From assembly GCA_016871355.1 (NCBI GenBank), contig VFZC01000008.1, forward strand, positions 1-64,000: 64,000 bases of DNA. Reading direction: 5' to 3'. This document shows positions 49,408-58,733 of the stretch, piece by piece. The notes below the pieces were generated by a model, which saw only the letters and a program-made list of their open reading frames with translations, searched no databases and had not been told where the DNA came from. A program made the translations under genes and the position numbers. Each line of letters starts with the position of its first letter. Position 1 is the stretch's first letter. Source of the stretch: Actinomycetota bacterium (GTDB lineage: Bacteria; Actinomycetota; Acidimicrobiia; Acidimicrobiales; Ilumatobacteraceae).

Positions 49408-49644
49408 ATGCTGCGCGTCGAGTTCACCGTCGAGCCGTTCGTCGAGGGCAACCCCGGGCGACACGTGATGGCCGCGGTCGATGCGGTGCGCCACCTCGGA
49501 CCCGAGATCGAGTTCGGGCCGTTCGGTTCCGAATTCACCGCACCCGACGACATCGTGGCTGCTGCTGTGTCGGCTCTGGTCGGTGCGGCCTACGCCAACG
49601 GTGCAACGCACGTGAATGTGCACATCGAGCGAGTCGATCGATGA
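49408..49644 (+). CDS. Thiamine-binding YkoF/MTH1187-like small protein
   Basis: The 78-residue protein has the beta-alpha-beta-beta-alpha-beta order of the YkoF/MTH1187 (COG0011) fold: LRVEFTVEPFVEG, AVDAVRHLGPEIEFGPFGSEFTA and NGATHVNVHIER. The family binds thiamine or its pyrimidine moiety in some cases, but the key ligand residues cannot be checked here. Its TGA overlaps the ATG of an HTH gene (ATGA at 49641-49644), so the pair is co-translated. Confidence 0.65.
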   Translation: MLRVEFTVEPFVEGNPGRHVMAAVDAVRHLGPEIEFGPFGSEFTAPDDIVAAAVSALVGAAYANGATHVNVHIERVDR

Positions 49645-50003
49645 CCATCGATCCGCAGAGCATCGTGACGATGTTGCAGCCGCTGCTCGACGTTCTCGGT
49701 TGTCGGGTCGTGTCCGAAGCCGACTGTGAGGGCTCCGACATTCTGCTCACCATCGAGGGTCGAGTGGTCGCGATCGTTCGTCCGCCGGCGCTGCACGGTG
49801 CGCTCGATCGGTTGATCGATTCGGTCGAACGCGAGATCGGAACCGCGGTCACCGACATGGATCGTGAGCACAAGCAGCTGGCCATCCGGTTGCTCGACGA
49901 CCGTGGTGCGTTCATTCTGCGTCGGGCGGTCGAAGACGTGGCTGATGCAATGGGCGTGTCGCGTATCACCGTGTACAACTACCTCAACGCGATTCATCGC
50001 TGA
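49641..50003 (+). CDS. Small HTH_22 (YheO/DauR-type) DNA-binding protein
   Basis: The 120-residue protein has an N-terminal alpha/beta part (about 1-75) and a C-terminal helix-turn-helix (about 88-120: FILRRAVEDVADAMGVSR then ITVYNYL) like the YheO/DauR DNA-binding domain. It is much shorter than YheO (about 240 residues) and lacks the PAS-like N-terminal half. It is translationally coupled to the thiamine-binding-like protein, suggesting a regulator and ligand sensor pair. Target genes unknown. Confidence 0.7.
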   Translation: MTIDPQSIVTMLQPLLDVLGCRVVSEADCEGSDILLTIEGRVVAIVRPPALHGALDRLIDSVEREIGTAVTDMDREHKQLAIRLLDDRGAFILRRAVEDVADAMGVSRITVYNYLNAIHR

Positions 50004-50010
50004 GTCGGTC

Positions 50011-50715
50011 ATGAAGCCCGTCGATGTCGTTGCGTTCGATGCCGACGACACGTTGTGGCACAGCGAAGACGGGTTCCACGCCGCCGAGGCGCGTTTCGTC
50101 GAGTTGCTGACACCCTACGCCAGCCCGGGGGTCGACGTGATGGCCGGTCTCACCGCCATGGAACGGGCGAATCTTCCGGTGTACGGCTACGGCGTGAAGG
50201 CCTTCGGACTGTCGATGGTGGAGGCCGCGGTCGCCATCGGACAGGATCGCGTACCGACCAAAGTCTTCGCACAGATCATCGACGTCGCTCGCGACCTCTT
50301 GCTCGCTCCGGTTCGGTTGCTCCCTCACGTCTCGGAGGTGCTCGCGACGGTCAGTGAGCACTACCGGGTGATCTTGGTGACCAAAGGCGATCTCATCCAC
50401 CAGTCGCGCAAAGTGGGCACCAGCGGACTCGACCACCATTTCGATCACGTGGAGATCGTGCTCGAGAAAGACGTCGACACCTACGCGCGCATCATCGCCG
50501 AGCAGGGTGTCGAAGCCCAGCGTTTCTGCATGATCGGAAACTCGGTGCGCAGCGACGTGCTTCCGGTGCTCGACCTGGGCGGCTACGCCGTGCACGTGCC
50601 GTATCCGTTCCTCTGGGAACTCGAACGAGTGGAAACTCTGCCGTCCGGACCTCGCTTCGCCGAACTCGACTCGATCACGCACGTTCCCGGGTGGCTCGGA
50701 ATCCGGGCGAACTAG
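50011..50715 (+). CDS. HAD-superfamily hydrolase
   Basis: The 234-residue protein has the HAD motifs: DADDTLW (nucleophile D10 and D12), VILVTKGD (motif II), a Lys in VEIVLEKDVD region (motif III) and MIGNSVRSDVLPVLDLGG (motif IV). A helical cap lies at about 17-95. It is a probable phosphatase of small molecules. Its start is 7 bases after the HTH gene stop, and MscS begins 7 bases after its own stop, so all four genes from 49408 are one unit. Confidence 0.88.
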   Translation: MKPVDVVAFDADDTLWHSEDGFHAAEARFVELLTPYASPGVDVMAGLTAMERANLPVYGYGVKAFGLSMVEAAVAIGQDRVPTKVFAQIIDVARDLLLAPVRLLPHVSEVLATVSEHYRVILVTKGDLIHQSRKVGTSGLDHHFDHVEIVLEKDVDTYARIIAEQGVEAQRFCMIGNSVRSDVLPVLDLGGYAVHVPYPFLWELERVETLPSGPRFAELDSITHVPGWLGIRAN

Positions 50716-50722
50716 AGACGAC

Positions 50723-51616
50723 ATGACGCTTTTCTGGTTGCGAACCCTCACTCCGAGCCCGGCCGAGACCTCGGCCACCGACGCCTTCTCGAAGCCACTC
50801 TTGGTGGCGATCATCGTGGTGGGTGCCGCGATTCTCACTCGGGTCACCCATCTCGTGGTGCGTCGTGTGGTGAGGCGTCTGTCGATTCGCGCCGCCGCCC
50901 GTCCATCGCGGTGGTGGCGCACTCGTGCTCGGTACAGCGACTTCGAGGTGGGCGAAGTCGGAGAGAATCGGCGGCAGCAGCGAGCCGATGCCGCCGCCCG
51001 CATGATTCACCACCTCTTCGCGGTGGTCGTGTGGATCGGCGTCTTGATCGCGGTATTCCACATTCTCGACGTCGATGCAGCCTTCTTCTTGTCGAGTGCC
51101 GGTTTCATCGGTGCGGGTCTGGCGATCGGCGGTCAACACAAGGTGAACGACTACCTCACGGGTTTGTCGGTTCTTCTGGAAGATCGCTACGGCATTGGTG
51201 ACGAGATCGAGGTCGATGCTGGACTGCCGTCCGGGGTTCGCGGCATCGTCGAGCACGTCGGCTTGGTGTCCACTCGCTTGCGTGACGGCATCAGCACGGT
51301 TCACCTACCGCATGGTGCATTGGCCCGTGTGCGCAATCTGAGTCAGGAACCAATCGAAACTCGCTTGGCCATTCATCTTCCCGCCGATACCGAACCCGGT
51401 GAAGCGGCATCGCGGGCCGCCGACACCATTCGTGAACTGGCCGGCACTCCTCATCTCACCGAGGTCGTGCTCGTCGACGACATCTCGTTGGCCACTCCGG
51501 CCGAAGGTGTCGACCAGTTGGAGATCAAGGTGAAGACGGCCAAGCCGTTGTCGCCCGCCGAACGCGAGACGCTCGTACGGCGCACCGAGGAACGCCTCAG
51601 CGCCCAGGATTCTTGA
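50723..51616 (+). CDS. MscS-family mechanosensitive channel
   Basis: The 297-residue membrane protein has hydrophobic helices at about 25-45, 95-115 and 118-140 and the conserved pore-to-beta-domain sequence IGAGLAIGGQHKVNDYLTG then LSVLLEDRYGIGDEIEV, followed by VRGIVEHVGLVSTRLR. It should open under membrane tension to release solutes. It is the last gene of the 49408-51616 unit. Confidence 0.92.
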   Translation: MTLFWLRTLTPSPAETSATDAFSKPLLVAIIVVGAAILTRVTHLVVRRVVRRLSIRAAARPSRWWRTRARYSDFEVGEVGENRRQQRADAAARMIHHLFAVVVWIGVLIAVFHILDVDAAFFLSSAGFIGAGLAIGGQHKVNDYLTGLSVLLEDRYGIGDEIEVDAGLPSGVRGIVEHVGLVSTRLRDGISTVHLPHGALARVRNLSQEPIETRLAIHLPADTEPGEAASRAADTIRELAGTPHLTEVVLVDDISLATPAEGVDQLEIKVKTAKPLSPAERETLVRRTEERLSAQDS

Positions 51617-51657
51617 CGCACCCAAGCGACTAGTGTCGGGGCACGAGGGAGGAAGTC

Positions 51658-52995
51658 ATGTTCGAACCGACTTTCGAGTCATTGCGTACTCATTCCGTGC
51701 CGCGTTGGTACGATGATGCGAAGTTCGGGTTGTTCGCCCACTGGACGGTCGGTTCGGTGCCGTCGTTCGCACCCATGGGCCGTGATCCGTTCACGCTCGC
51801 GCGCGAAGAAGGTGAAGAGGTCGCGTTCAGCCACACGCCGTACGCCGAGTGGTACTGGAACTCCATCAGCATTCCGGGTTCACCAGCCGAGACGTATCAC
51901 CGCGAGGTGCTCGGCAACCCCGACTACTCCACCTTCGTCGACACGTTCCTCGATCGAGCCCAGGACTGGGACTCGTCACACTGGCGCGACGTCTTCAAGC
52001 GTTCGGGCGCCAAGTACTGCGTATTGGTCACCAAGCACCACGACGGTGTGTTGCTGTGGCCCTCCGATGTCCCGAATCCGCACCACGGCGAGAAATGGCA
52101 GTCGAAACGTGACCTGGTGGGCGAGTGCGCCTCGGCTGCGCGCGACGCCGGTATGCGTTTCGGTGTGTACTACTCGGGCGGAATCGACTGGACGTTCCAG
52201 GGTCTGGGCATCAAGAGTTGGGCCACGTTGTTCGCTGCCATTCCGCAGGACGACGCGTATGTCGAGTACGCCGACGCCCATTGGCGTGAACTCATCCAGC
52301 GCTACCAGCCCGATGTTCTCTGGAACGACATCGGCTACCCGAAGTTCGCCAACGGGGCCAATCCACTCATCGCCGATTTCTACAACGGCAATCCTGACGG
52401 CGTCGTGAACGATCGCTTCGACATGCTCGGTGTGATGCAGGGTCGCCATCACACCGACTTCACGACACCCGAGTACACCACTCGGCCGATGGACGCGAAC
52501 AAGAAGTTCGAGGTGTGTCGAGGCATCGGAACGAGTTTCGGCTACATGCAGTTCGAAGACGACAGCACCTACATGGCCACCGACGAGCTGATCACGATGC
52601 TCGTGAACATCGTGGCCGACGGAGGCAACCTGCTGCTCAACTTCGGGGCCATGCCCGGTGGCTACATTCCCTGGGCTCAGCAGATCCGGATCATCGGAAT
52701 GGGTCAGTGGCTCGAGACCAATGGCGCCGCCATCTACGGCAGCCGTCCGTACGAGCAGTCGACGCTCACCACCGACGAAGGAGCGACCGTGCGCCTCACG
52801 ACTGGGTCCGATGGTGCGGTGTACGCCATGGTCTGTGGCCGTCCGTCGAGCGCGACCGTGACCATCAGCGGATTGCCGTCGGGCGACGTGAGTCTGTTGA
52901 GTTCGCGTGGATCGGTCGCGCGCCGTGGCGACACCGTGGTGTTGCCGGTGCGACCCGACGACACTCCGGTGTGGACGCTTCGTATCGCGCGTTGA
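51658..52995 (+). CDS. Alpha-L-fucosidase (GH29)
   Basis: The 445-residue enzyme matches GH29: WYDDAKFGLFAHWTVGSVPSF near the N-terminus, KYCVLVTKHHDGVLLWPSD, GMRFGVYYSGGIDW, and PDVLWNDIGYP, which holds the nucleophile Asp candidate; a small C-terminal beta domain (about 365-445) follows. No signal peptide, so it would act on imported fuco-oligosaccharides. GGGAGGAAG precedes ATG 51658. Its stop directly abuts the stop of the convergent GH3 gene. Confidence 0.92.
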   Translation: MFEPTFESLRTHSVPRWYDDAKFGLFAHWTVGSVPSFAPMGRDPFTLAREEGEEVAFSHTPYAEWYWNSISIPGSPAETYHREVLGNPDYSTFVDTFLDRAQDWDSSHWRDVFKRSGAKYCVLVTKHHDGVLLWPSDVPNPHHGEKWQSKRDLVGECASAARDAGMRFGVYYSGGIDWTFQGLGIKSWATLFAAIPQDDAYVEYADAHWRELIQRYQPDVLWNDIGYPKFANGANPLIADFYNGNPDGVVNDRFDMLGVMQGRHHTDFTTPEYTTRPMDANKKFEVCRGIGTSFGYMQFEDDSTYMATDELITMLVNIVADGGNLLLNFGAMPGGYIPWAQQIRIIGMGQWLETNGAAIYGSRPYEQSTLTTDEGATVRLTTGSDGAVYAMVCGRPSSATVTISGLPSGDVSLLSSRGSVARRGDTVVLPVRPDDTPVWTLRIAR

Positions 52996-55533
52996 TCAAC
53001 TCGTGATGGTGAGCAGTGCGGTGGCGTCGATGTGCCGTGACGACGACGCGACGCGAATCTCGTAGACACCCGGCTCGACTTTCCAGTCACCGTTTCGTCC
53101 GATCTCGACCGAGGTGCTGAGTCCGGTCGGATGTGGTCGGAGTGGGTTCGCGTACGCGTCACCCGGATCCCAGTGCGCGAAGGCACGCGGACCGAGGGTG
53201 AGTTCGACGACCTGTGTTTCGCCGGGGGCGAGATGCACCTTGGCGAACGTCTTCAGCTCGTGCACCGGCCGCGTGACCGCCGACTTCGGAGGAGCCACAT
53301 AGATCTGCACCACGTGTGAACCGGCGCGCGATCCGGTGTTGGTGACGGGAACCCGGAGTGTCACCGAATCGCCCGTGCCCATCTCGTAGCGATCGAGTTC
53401 GGGCTCGCCGACCCGGAAAGTCGTGTACGAGAGGCCGAATCCGAAGGGGAACGCCACCGGCAGATGTCGTGAGTCGTACCAGCGATGACCGATGTACACG
53501 CCTTCGCCGTAGCGGATCTGATGATGCTCACCCGGAAAGTTGCCGAAGGCGGGCGTGTGTTCGATGCGCACCGGAATGGTGGTGGGCAGTCGACCACCCG
53601 GCTCGGTGTCGCCGCTCAAGACCTCGGCGACAGCCGGCCCCATTTCTTGACCACCGAACCACACCTGCATCACGGCCGGCACCGACTCGACCCACTCCAT
53701 GTCGATGGGGGCTCCGGTGTTGACGAGGACGATCGTGCGCGGATTGGCGGCAGCCACGCGCCGAATCAACTCGACCTGACGACCGGGCAGATCGAGTGAA
53801 TCGCGGTCGTGTCCCTCGCTCTCCCACTCGTTGTTGGTTCCGACCACGACCAGGGCCACATCGGACGACTGGGCCAACGTGACCGCGGCTGCGATCGGGT
53901 CGGTGTCGTCGACGCGAGCCAGGCCGATCTGCGCACCGTGCGCCCATTGACGTGACACCGCGTCGCATTCGAGTCGCAACACGTGGACGCGTTCCGTCGT
54001 GAGACGAACGGTCGTGGTGATCTCTTCGCGAAACAGCCCGAAGAATCGATGACCGGGCGGCGGTAACTCGGTTCCGTCGATGATGCACTCGTCATCGAGA
54101 AAGAGTCGGCACGGGCTCGTCTCGGACACCGAGATCGTGTAGTCGGCGGTGGCGTCGACCCGGAGATGTCCGACGGCCGAGAAACGGAAGCCCGAAATCG
54201 GCACACCTTCTTCTTGGCGAGCAACCACGAGAACGCGACCGTCGGGCCGTTGGATGGAGGCGATGTCGCGGCCGTTGTCGACGATGGTCACGGTGAACCC
54301 TGGCTCGCCGTTCGGCGAGGTGACCATGTCGCCGGCGATGGTGGGGGTCGATCGGTCGATCGCGCAGCCGTGCTCGTGGTTCACCTCGACGCCGTTGAAT
54401 CGCGACCGCAACGCTTCGATGATCGTGAGATGTGGGTGCGGCATCACCTCGGCCGAACCACCGCCCATGATGCGGGCTCGAACGGCGTTCGGTCCGATGA
54501 CCGCCAGACGGCGCAGCGATCCCGGATCGAGCGGCAGCAGCGGCGCATCGTTCGCGATCTTTTCGTTTCTCAGCAGAACCATCGACGCGGCCGACGCACG
54601 ACGCACCAGTGTTCGGTGCTCGGCGAGATCCGTGGCCGTGGGTTCGGCCGGTTCGTCATCGAGTGCACCCAGGCGATCGAAGACGGTGAGCAATGTGCGG
54701 ACCGCGCGGTCGACCTGAGATTCGTCGACGCGACCATCTTTCACCGCGTCCACGAGGTGTCGGCCGTAGTAGCGAGCGGGCGCGGGCATTTCGAGATCGA
54801 GGCCGGCTTCAGCGGCCCCTTCCGTGGTGAACCCGGCGTACCAGTCGGTGATGACGAAGCCCTCGAAACCCCATTCACCACGAAGCAGATCGTGGAGCAA
54901 CCAACGGTTCTCGGCGTTGTACCGACCGTTGAGTCGGTTGTACGACGTCATGATGCCGAGCGATCCGCCTTCGCGGACGGCGTATTCGAACGGCACGAGG
55001 TACACCTCGCGCAGAGTTCGTTCGTCGATCACACTGTCGATGGTCATGCGCTCGAACTCGGCGTCGTTGCCGACGAAGTGCTTCACCGTGGTGGCCACAC
55101 CGTTCGACTGCACGCCGCGGATGTACGCGGCGGCGAGTTTGCCGCTGAGCAACGGATCTTCCGAGTAGCACTCGAAGTTTCGACCGGCTAGTGGCGACCG
55201 GTGCAGATTGACAGTGGGAGCAAGGAGCACGCGGGCGGTCTTCGAGCGGGCCTGGTGTCCGACGGCCGCGCCGATGCGTTCGAGCAGTTCGACGTCGAAC
55301 GTGGCACCGAGAGCCGAACCACACGGCACGCAGAGCGACGCGCTCTGTTTACCCAGACCCGGAGTGAACGGACCGCGGGCGCCGGCGGGTCCGTCGGTCA
55401 CGACGATCGACGGGATTCCGACGCGCTCGATGTCGACGGTCGACCAGAGAGTTGCGCCCGAGGTGAGGCGGGCCTTTTCGTCGAGCGTCATCTGCCCGAT
55501 GAGGTGGTCGATGTCGTTCGGGGTTCGGCTCAT
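52996..55533 (-). CDS. Glycoside hydrolase family 3 with PA14 insertion
   Basis: The 845-residue enzyme has the GH3 N-domain with K151-H-F (substrate-binding) and nucleophile D230 in VITDW, the GH3 C-domain (about 290-700) interrupted by a PA14-like beta domain (about 385-520), and a fibronectin-III-like C-domain (about 740-835). This layout fits beta-glucosidases and relatives that remove terminal beta-linked sugars. No signal peptide. ATG 55533 overlaps the sulfatase stop (ATGA); the longer upstream extension belongs to the sulfatase region. Confidence 0.92.
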   Translation of the reverse strand: MSRTPNDIDHLIGQMTLDEKARLTSGATLWSTVDIERVGIPSIVVTDGPAGARGPFTPGLGKQSASLCVPCGSALGATFDVELLERIGAAVGHQARSKTARVLLAPTVNLHRSPLAGRNFECYSEDPLLSGKLAAAYIRGVQSNGVATTVKHFVGNDAEFERMTIDSVIDERTLREVYLVPFEYAVREGGSLGIMTSYNRLNGRYNAENRWLLHDLLRGEWGFEGFVITDWYAGFTTEGAAEAGLDLEMPAPARYYGRHLVDAVKDGRVDESQVDRAVRTLLTVFDRLGALDDEPAEPTATDLAEHRTLVRRASAASMVLLRNEKIANDAPLLPLDPGSLRRLAVIGPNAVRARIMGGGSAEVMPHPHLTIIEALRSRFNGVEVNHEHGCAIDRSTPTIAGDMVTSPNGEPGFTVTIVDNGRDIASIQRPDGRVLVVARQEEGVPISGFRFSAVGHLRVDATADYTISVSETSPCRLFLDDECIIDGTELPPPGHRFFGLFREEITTTVRLTTERVHVLRLECDAVSRQWAHGAQIGLARVDDTDPIAAAVTLAQSSDVALVVVGTNNEWESEGHDRDSLDLPGRQVELIRRVAAANPRTIVLVNTGAPIDMEWVESVPAVMQVWFGGQEMGPAVAEVLSGDTEPGGRLPTTIPVRIEHTPAFGNFPGEHHQIRYGEGVYIGHRWYDSRHLPVAFPFGFGLSYTTFRVGEPELDRYEMGTGDSVTLRVPVTNTGSRAGSHVVQIYVAPPKSAVTRPVHELKTFAKVHLAPGETQVVELTLGPRAFAHWDPGDAYANPLRPHPTGLSTSVEIGRNGDWKVEPGVYEIRVASSSRHIDATALLTITS

Positions 55534-57017
55534 GCCGACGATCTTGGCATCTCCGAACGCCACGGAATTCCGTCGGGCCATCGCCCCACCCCTCCGGCAT
55601 CGACGAGAAGACCGGTGTGGGTACGGTCGCTGTGCGTGCTGCGCCACACGAGCATGTCCTGGGTCATGGTGAGAATGCGGGCCGGATCGGTGATGGGCGT
55701 TCGCCAGGTGGGGTCGGCGGCGATGTCGAAACACAGCCACGAACCGTCACCGAACTGCACGTAAGCGGTATCGACCGAGCGGCGCACGGTGAGATGTTGA
55801 TTCTCGAGTCGACGGTCCCAGGGCCAGGGGTATTCGCCCCACGCGATGAGTGCGAAGCGCCAGTCGAATTCCCACGACGCGGCCGTGCGCCACCACGGTG
55901 GTGCGGTGCCTTCGATGAACGGCGTGAGGGGCAGCCCGTCGCACTGCAGCGGAACGTCGAGGTTCCAGGTCTGAGCGAGCGTGGGCATGACGTCGACGCT
56001 CTCGGTGAACGATTCGATGACGCGGCCACCGTGATGGCGAGGGTCGCGCCAGATGAGCGGAATGTGGTGGCTCTCTTCGAACCAACCCACTTTCTGAAGT
56101 AGTCCGTGATCACCCAGCTGTTCGCCGTGATCGGAAGTGATGACGATCACCGTGTCGTCCCACTGTCCGCGCGTGCGCAGAGCGGCACACAAACGGCCCA
56201 CTTCGTGATCGACCGCGGAGATCATTCCGAAGTACTGCGCTCGAATGTTCCGCATGGCGATCGGATCGGTGGGAACCTTGACGATGTCGATGTTCATCAG
56301 CACGTCGTGGAACGGATGACGATCGTCGGCGGGTGCGATGGGGTCTCCGCAATCGTCGGGTGAGTACATCGACGCGAATCGACCGGGCGCTGAGTACGGC
56401 GGGTGCGGGCGAAGATAACTGGCGTGCACGAACCACGGCTCGTCACCGTGCGAGTCGATCCAGTCGATGACTCGATCGGTGGTGAACGATGCCATCGAGA
56501 GTTCTTCCGACCGCTCGTTTTCGCTGAGCAGCATGGCGTCGTATCCGGCCGACACGTCGACACCACGTTCGGCCAGGAAATCGATCCAGGGTCGATGAGG
56601 GACGGCCAGATCGACGATGCATTCGAATCCGGGCAGGACGCCTTCGTACGACTGGAGGCGCGGATCGTCGGGACCGGTCGTCACGCGTGGATCGACGGCT
56701 TGGTCGGTGTAGCCGAACAGCACCGGTCGCCGACCAGCGCGCCGGGCCAGCAGTGCGACGTTGTCGAATCGTGAATCGAGTGGTGTGCCGTTGGCGACCA
56801 CACGATGGTTCATCTGATACATGCCGGTGTACAAACCGGCTCGGCCCGGTGCACACGGTGTGGACTGCGTGTAGTGCCGGGCGAAACGAACTCCCTCGGC
56901 GGCCAACGCATCGAGATGGGGTGTGCGCACGAGTGGGTGCCCGGCGCACGACAAGGCGTCACCTCGGAACTGATCGAGCGTGATGAAGAGAACGTTGGGC
57001 GCCGGCGCCGACGTCAT
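55530..57017 (-). CDS. Type I sulfatase
   Basis: The 495-residue sulfatase has NVLFITLDQFRGDALSCAG, the formylglycine signature C55-A-P-G-R59 (STPCAPGRAGLYTG), and VITSDHGEQLGDHGLLQK. It likely removes sulfate from a glycan in the cytoplasm before GH3 or fucosidase action; overlap with GH3 shows they are expressed together. A formylglycine-generating enzyme must be encoded elsewhere. CACAAT 6 nt before ATG 57017 may be a weak leaderless -10. Confidence 0.92.
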   Translation of the reverse strand: MTSAPAPNVLFITLDQFRGDALSCAGHPLVRTPHLDALAAEGVRFARHYTQSTPCAPGRAGLYTGMYQMNHRVVANGTPLDSRFDNVALLARRAGRRPVLFGYTDQAVDPRVTTGPDDPRLQSYEGVLPGFECIVDLAVPHRPWIDFLAERGVDVSAGYDAMLLSENERSEELSMASFTTDRVIDWIDSHGDEPWFVHASYLRPHPPYSAPGRFASMYSPDDCGDPIAPADDRHPFHDVLMNIDIVKVPTDPIAMRNIRAQYFGMISAVDHEVGRLCAALRTRGQWDDTVIVITSDHGEQLGDHGLLQKVGWFEESHHIPLIWRDPRHHGGRVIESFTESVDVMPTLAQTWNLDVPLQCDGLPLTPFIEGTAPPWWRTAASWEFDWRFALIAWGEYPWPWDRRLENQHLTVRRSVDTAYVQFGDGSWLCFDIAADPTWRTPITDPARILTMTQDMLVWRSTHSDRTHTGLLVDAGGVGRWPDGIPWRSEMPRSSA

Positions 57018-57033
57018 GACCCGATTGTGTCAC

Positions 57034-58116
57034 TCAATCGACGAGTGCGTACTCGAACCGGTCGGTGTGTTCGATACGGATGAATTCGCCGGCGATGCGG
57101 AGGTGTTCGAGGTGGGCGAACGTCTCACTGTCGGCCATGCCGCCCAGGGCGCGCGGTGAGAACAGGTGGGTGGACATCTCCATCACCGTGGCCGGACGGT
57201 CGAGTTCGGCGGCGGCGGCGCGGAGTTTCTGGAGTCGGCCCTCATGGTGTTCTTTGATGGCCCGAGCCCGCCCGGCCAGATCGGTGAACGGATTGCCGTG
57301 AGCGGGTAGCGCGGTGGTGACCTGCGATCCGAATTCGGCCACCTTGTCGAGTGAATGGAAGAACTTCTTGAGCGGATCGCGAGCGCCGATCAGACCGCTG
57401 ATGTGCGGTGTGATGGTGGGCAGCACGTGGTCGCCGCAGAGCATGAGTCCGTGCTCGGGATCGAACAGACACAAGTGATCGTCGGTGTGGCCGGGCGTGT
57501 GCAGGGCGATCCACTCGCGACGAGCGAAGCGGATGTGCTCGCTGTCGCCGAGACGAACCGTCGGCTGCGGAGTCTTGATGAGGCCCGGTACTCGGCGGGC
57601 CACCGCGTAGCGCATCTTGCGCTGCCAGGGAATCTCGTATCCGGGTCCACCCCACGGAGTGGCGTCCCACGGACGGCGCTGCACCGGAATGTCGGCGGCG
57701 TCCTCGATGTCGATGTCGGGCGCCTCGGTCGGGTCCCAGAACATCCGAAAACGCGCACTCGTGATGATCTCGCTCCCGGTCTCCTTCTGGAGCCAGTACG
57801 CACCGCCGTAGTGGTCGGGGTGACTGTGCGTGACCACGATCGAGTGCACTCGTTTGAGCGGAACTCCGACCAGCCCCAGGCGATGGGTGATGGCCTTGTA
57901 GTTGGCGGCGGTGGCCAGACCCGGATCGACCACCGTGACACCGCGGTCGTCCTCGAGCACGTACATGTTGACGTGTCCGAGTCCGGGCATGTCGATGGGC
58001 AACTGAGTACGCAGGACTCCGGGAGCGATCTCGTCGATCTGCTCGGTGGCCAGCAACTGCTCCTGCTTGGGCGGTCGTGGAGCCGATGGCTGTTGGTGGG
58101 AGTGGGCCTCGGTCAC
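57034..58116 (-). CDS. Metallo-beta-lactamase-fold hydrolase
   Basis: The 360-residue protein has the dinuclear zinc motif H97-S-H99-P-D101-H102, WIALHTPGHTDDHLCLFD with the next His, LMLCGDHVLP with the bridging Asp, and ALPAHGNPF. A C-terminal helical extension (about 275-340) resembles the hydroxyacylglutathione-hydrolase/LACTB2-like groups. Substrate unknown. ATG 58116 overlaps the orn stop (ATGA), so it is co-translated with oligoribonuclease. Confidence 0.88.
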   Translation of the reverse strand: MTEAHSHQQPSAPRPPKQEQLLATEQIDEIAPGVLRTQLPIDMPGLGHVNMYVLEDDRGVTVVDPGLATAANYKAITHRLGLVGVPLKRVHSIVVTHSHPDHYGGAYWLQKETGSEIITSARFRMFWDPTEAPDIDIEDAADIPVQRRPWDATPWGGPGYEIPWQRKMRYAVARRVPGLIKTPQPTVRLGDSEHIRFARREWIALHTPGHTDDHLCLFDPEHGLMLCGDHVLPTITPHISGLIGARDPLKKFFHSLDKVAEFGSQVTTALPAHGNPFTDLAGRARAIKEHHEGRLQKLRAAAAELDRPATVMEMSTHLFSPRALGGMADSETFAHLEHLRIAGEFIRIEHTDRFEYALVD

Positions 58117-58676
58117 GAAGACGAGGGTACTGGTGAGCCTTCGCCGGCGACGAATACTCGCTCGCGGTAGAAGCGGAGTTCTTCGATGCTCTGTCGCACG
58201 TCGTCGAGCGCTCGGTGGGTTCCGGCCTTGAAGGGTCGAACGTTGTCGGTTCCCGGGTACCAGCGCTTCACCAGTTCTTTGATGGAACTCACGTCGACCG
58301 AGCGGTAGTGCAAGTAGTTCTCGATGTCGGGGAGATACTTGGCCAGGAAGCGACGGTCGGTGCCGATGGAGTTACCGCACAGCGGCACGGTTCGGGGCTC
58401 GGGGACGTGTGACTTGATGAACTCGAGTGTGAGTCGGCCGGCTTCGTCGAGTGTGAGCGCGGATGCTTTCATGAGCTCGATCAGCCCCGACTTGGTGTGC
58501 ATGTCGATCACGAACGGATCCATGGCGGCCACGACGTCCGCGGGTGCCGGCACCACGAGGTCGGGACCCTCGGCCACGATGTTGAGCTGGTCGTCGGTGA
58601 CGATGGTGGCGATTTCGACGATGACCTCTTTCGCGGGGTCGAGCCCCGTCATCTCGAGATCCATCCACACCAGCAC
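58113..58676 (-). CDS. orn: Oligoribonuclease
   Basis: The 187-residue DEDDh exonuclease has LVWMDLEMTGLDP, CGNSIGTDRRFLAKYLP, DVSSIKELVKRWYPG and HRALDDVRQSIEELRFYR, the complete catalytic set. Orn degrades 2-5 nt RNA and linear pGpG from c-di-GMP turnover. GTG 58676 is chosen because TATGGT lies 7 nt upstream, giving a start at LVWMDLEM as in other Orn proteins; ATG 58688 is the alternative and would lie inside that hexamer. Confidence 0.94.
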   Translation of the reverse strand: MLVWMDLEMTGLDPAKEVIVEIATIVTDDQLNIVAEGPDLVVPAPADVVAAMDPFVIDMHTKSGLIELMKASALTLDEAGRLTLEFIKSHVPEPRTVPLCGNSIGTDRRFLAKYLPDIENYLHYRSVDVSSIKELVKRWYPGTDNVRPFKAGTHRALDDVRQSIEELRFYRERVFVAGEGSPVPSSS

Positions 58677-58683
58677 GTCGCAG

Positions 58684-58689
58684 ACCATA
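58684..58689 (-). promoter_or_regulatory. -10 element of leaderless promoter (orn)
   Basis: TATGGT on the minus strand, 7 nt before GTG 58676. Confidence 0.5.
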
Positions 58690-58733
58690 GGCCATCCATG
58701 TGGCGCGGATCGAAGGCCGCCGGCGACACCGCC

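Noticed and set aside
49011-50003. Long plus-strand frame upstream of and including the HTH gene
   Set aside because: Only the part from ATG 49641 looks like protein; the upstream portion is out of phase with WXG100 and the thiamine-binding-like gene and is Arg/His-rich.
55534-55740. N-terminal extension of 69 residues for the GH3 protein
   Set aside because: It lies antiparallel in phase within the sulfatase C-terminus and lacks GH3 similarity; the ATGA overlap at 55530-55533 gives a better start.
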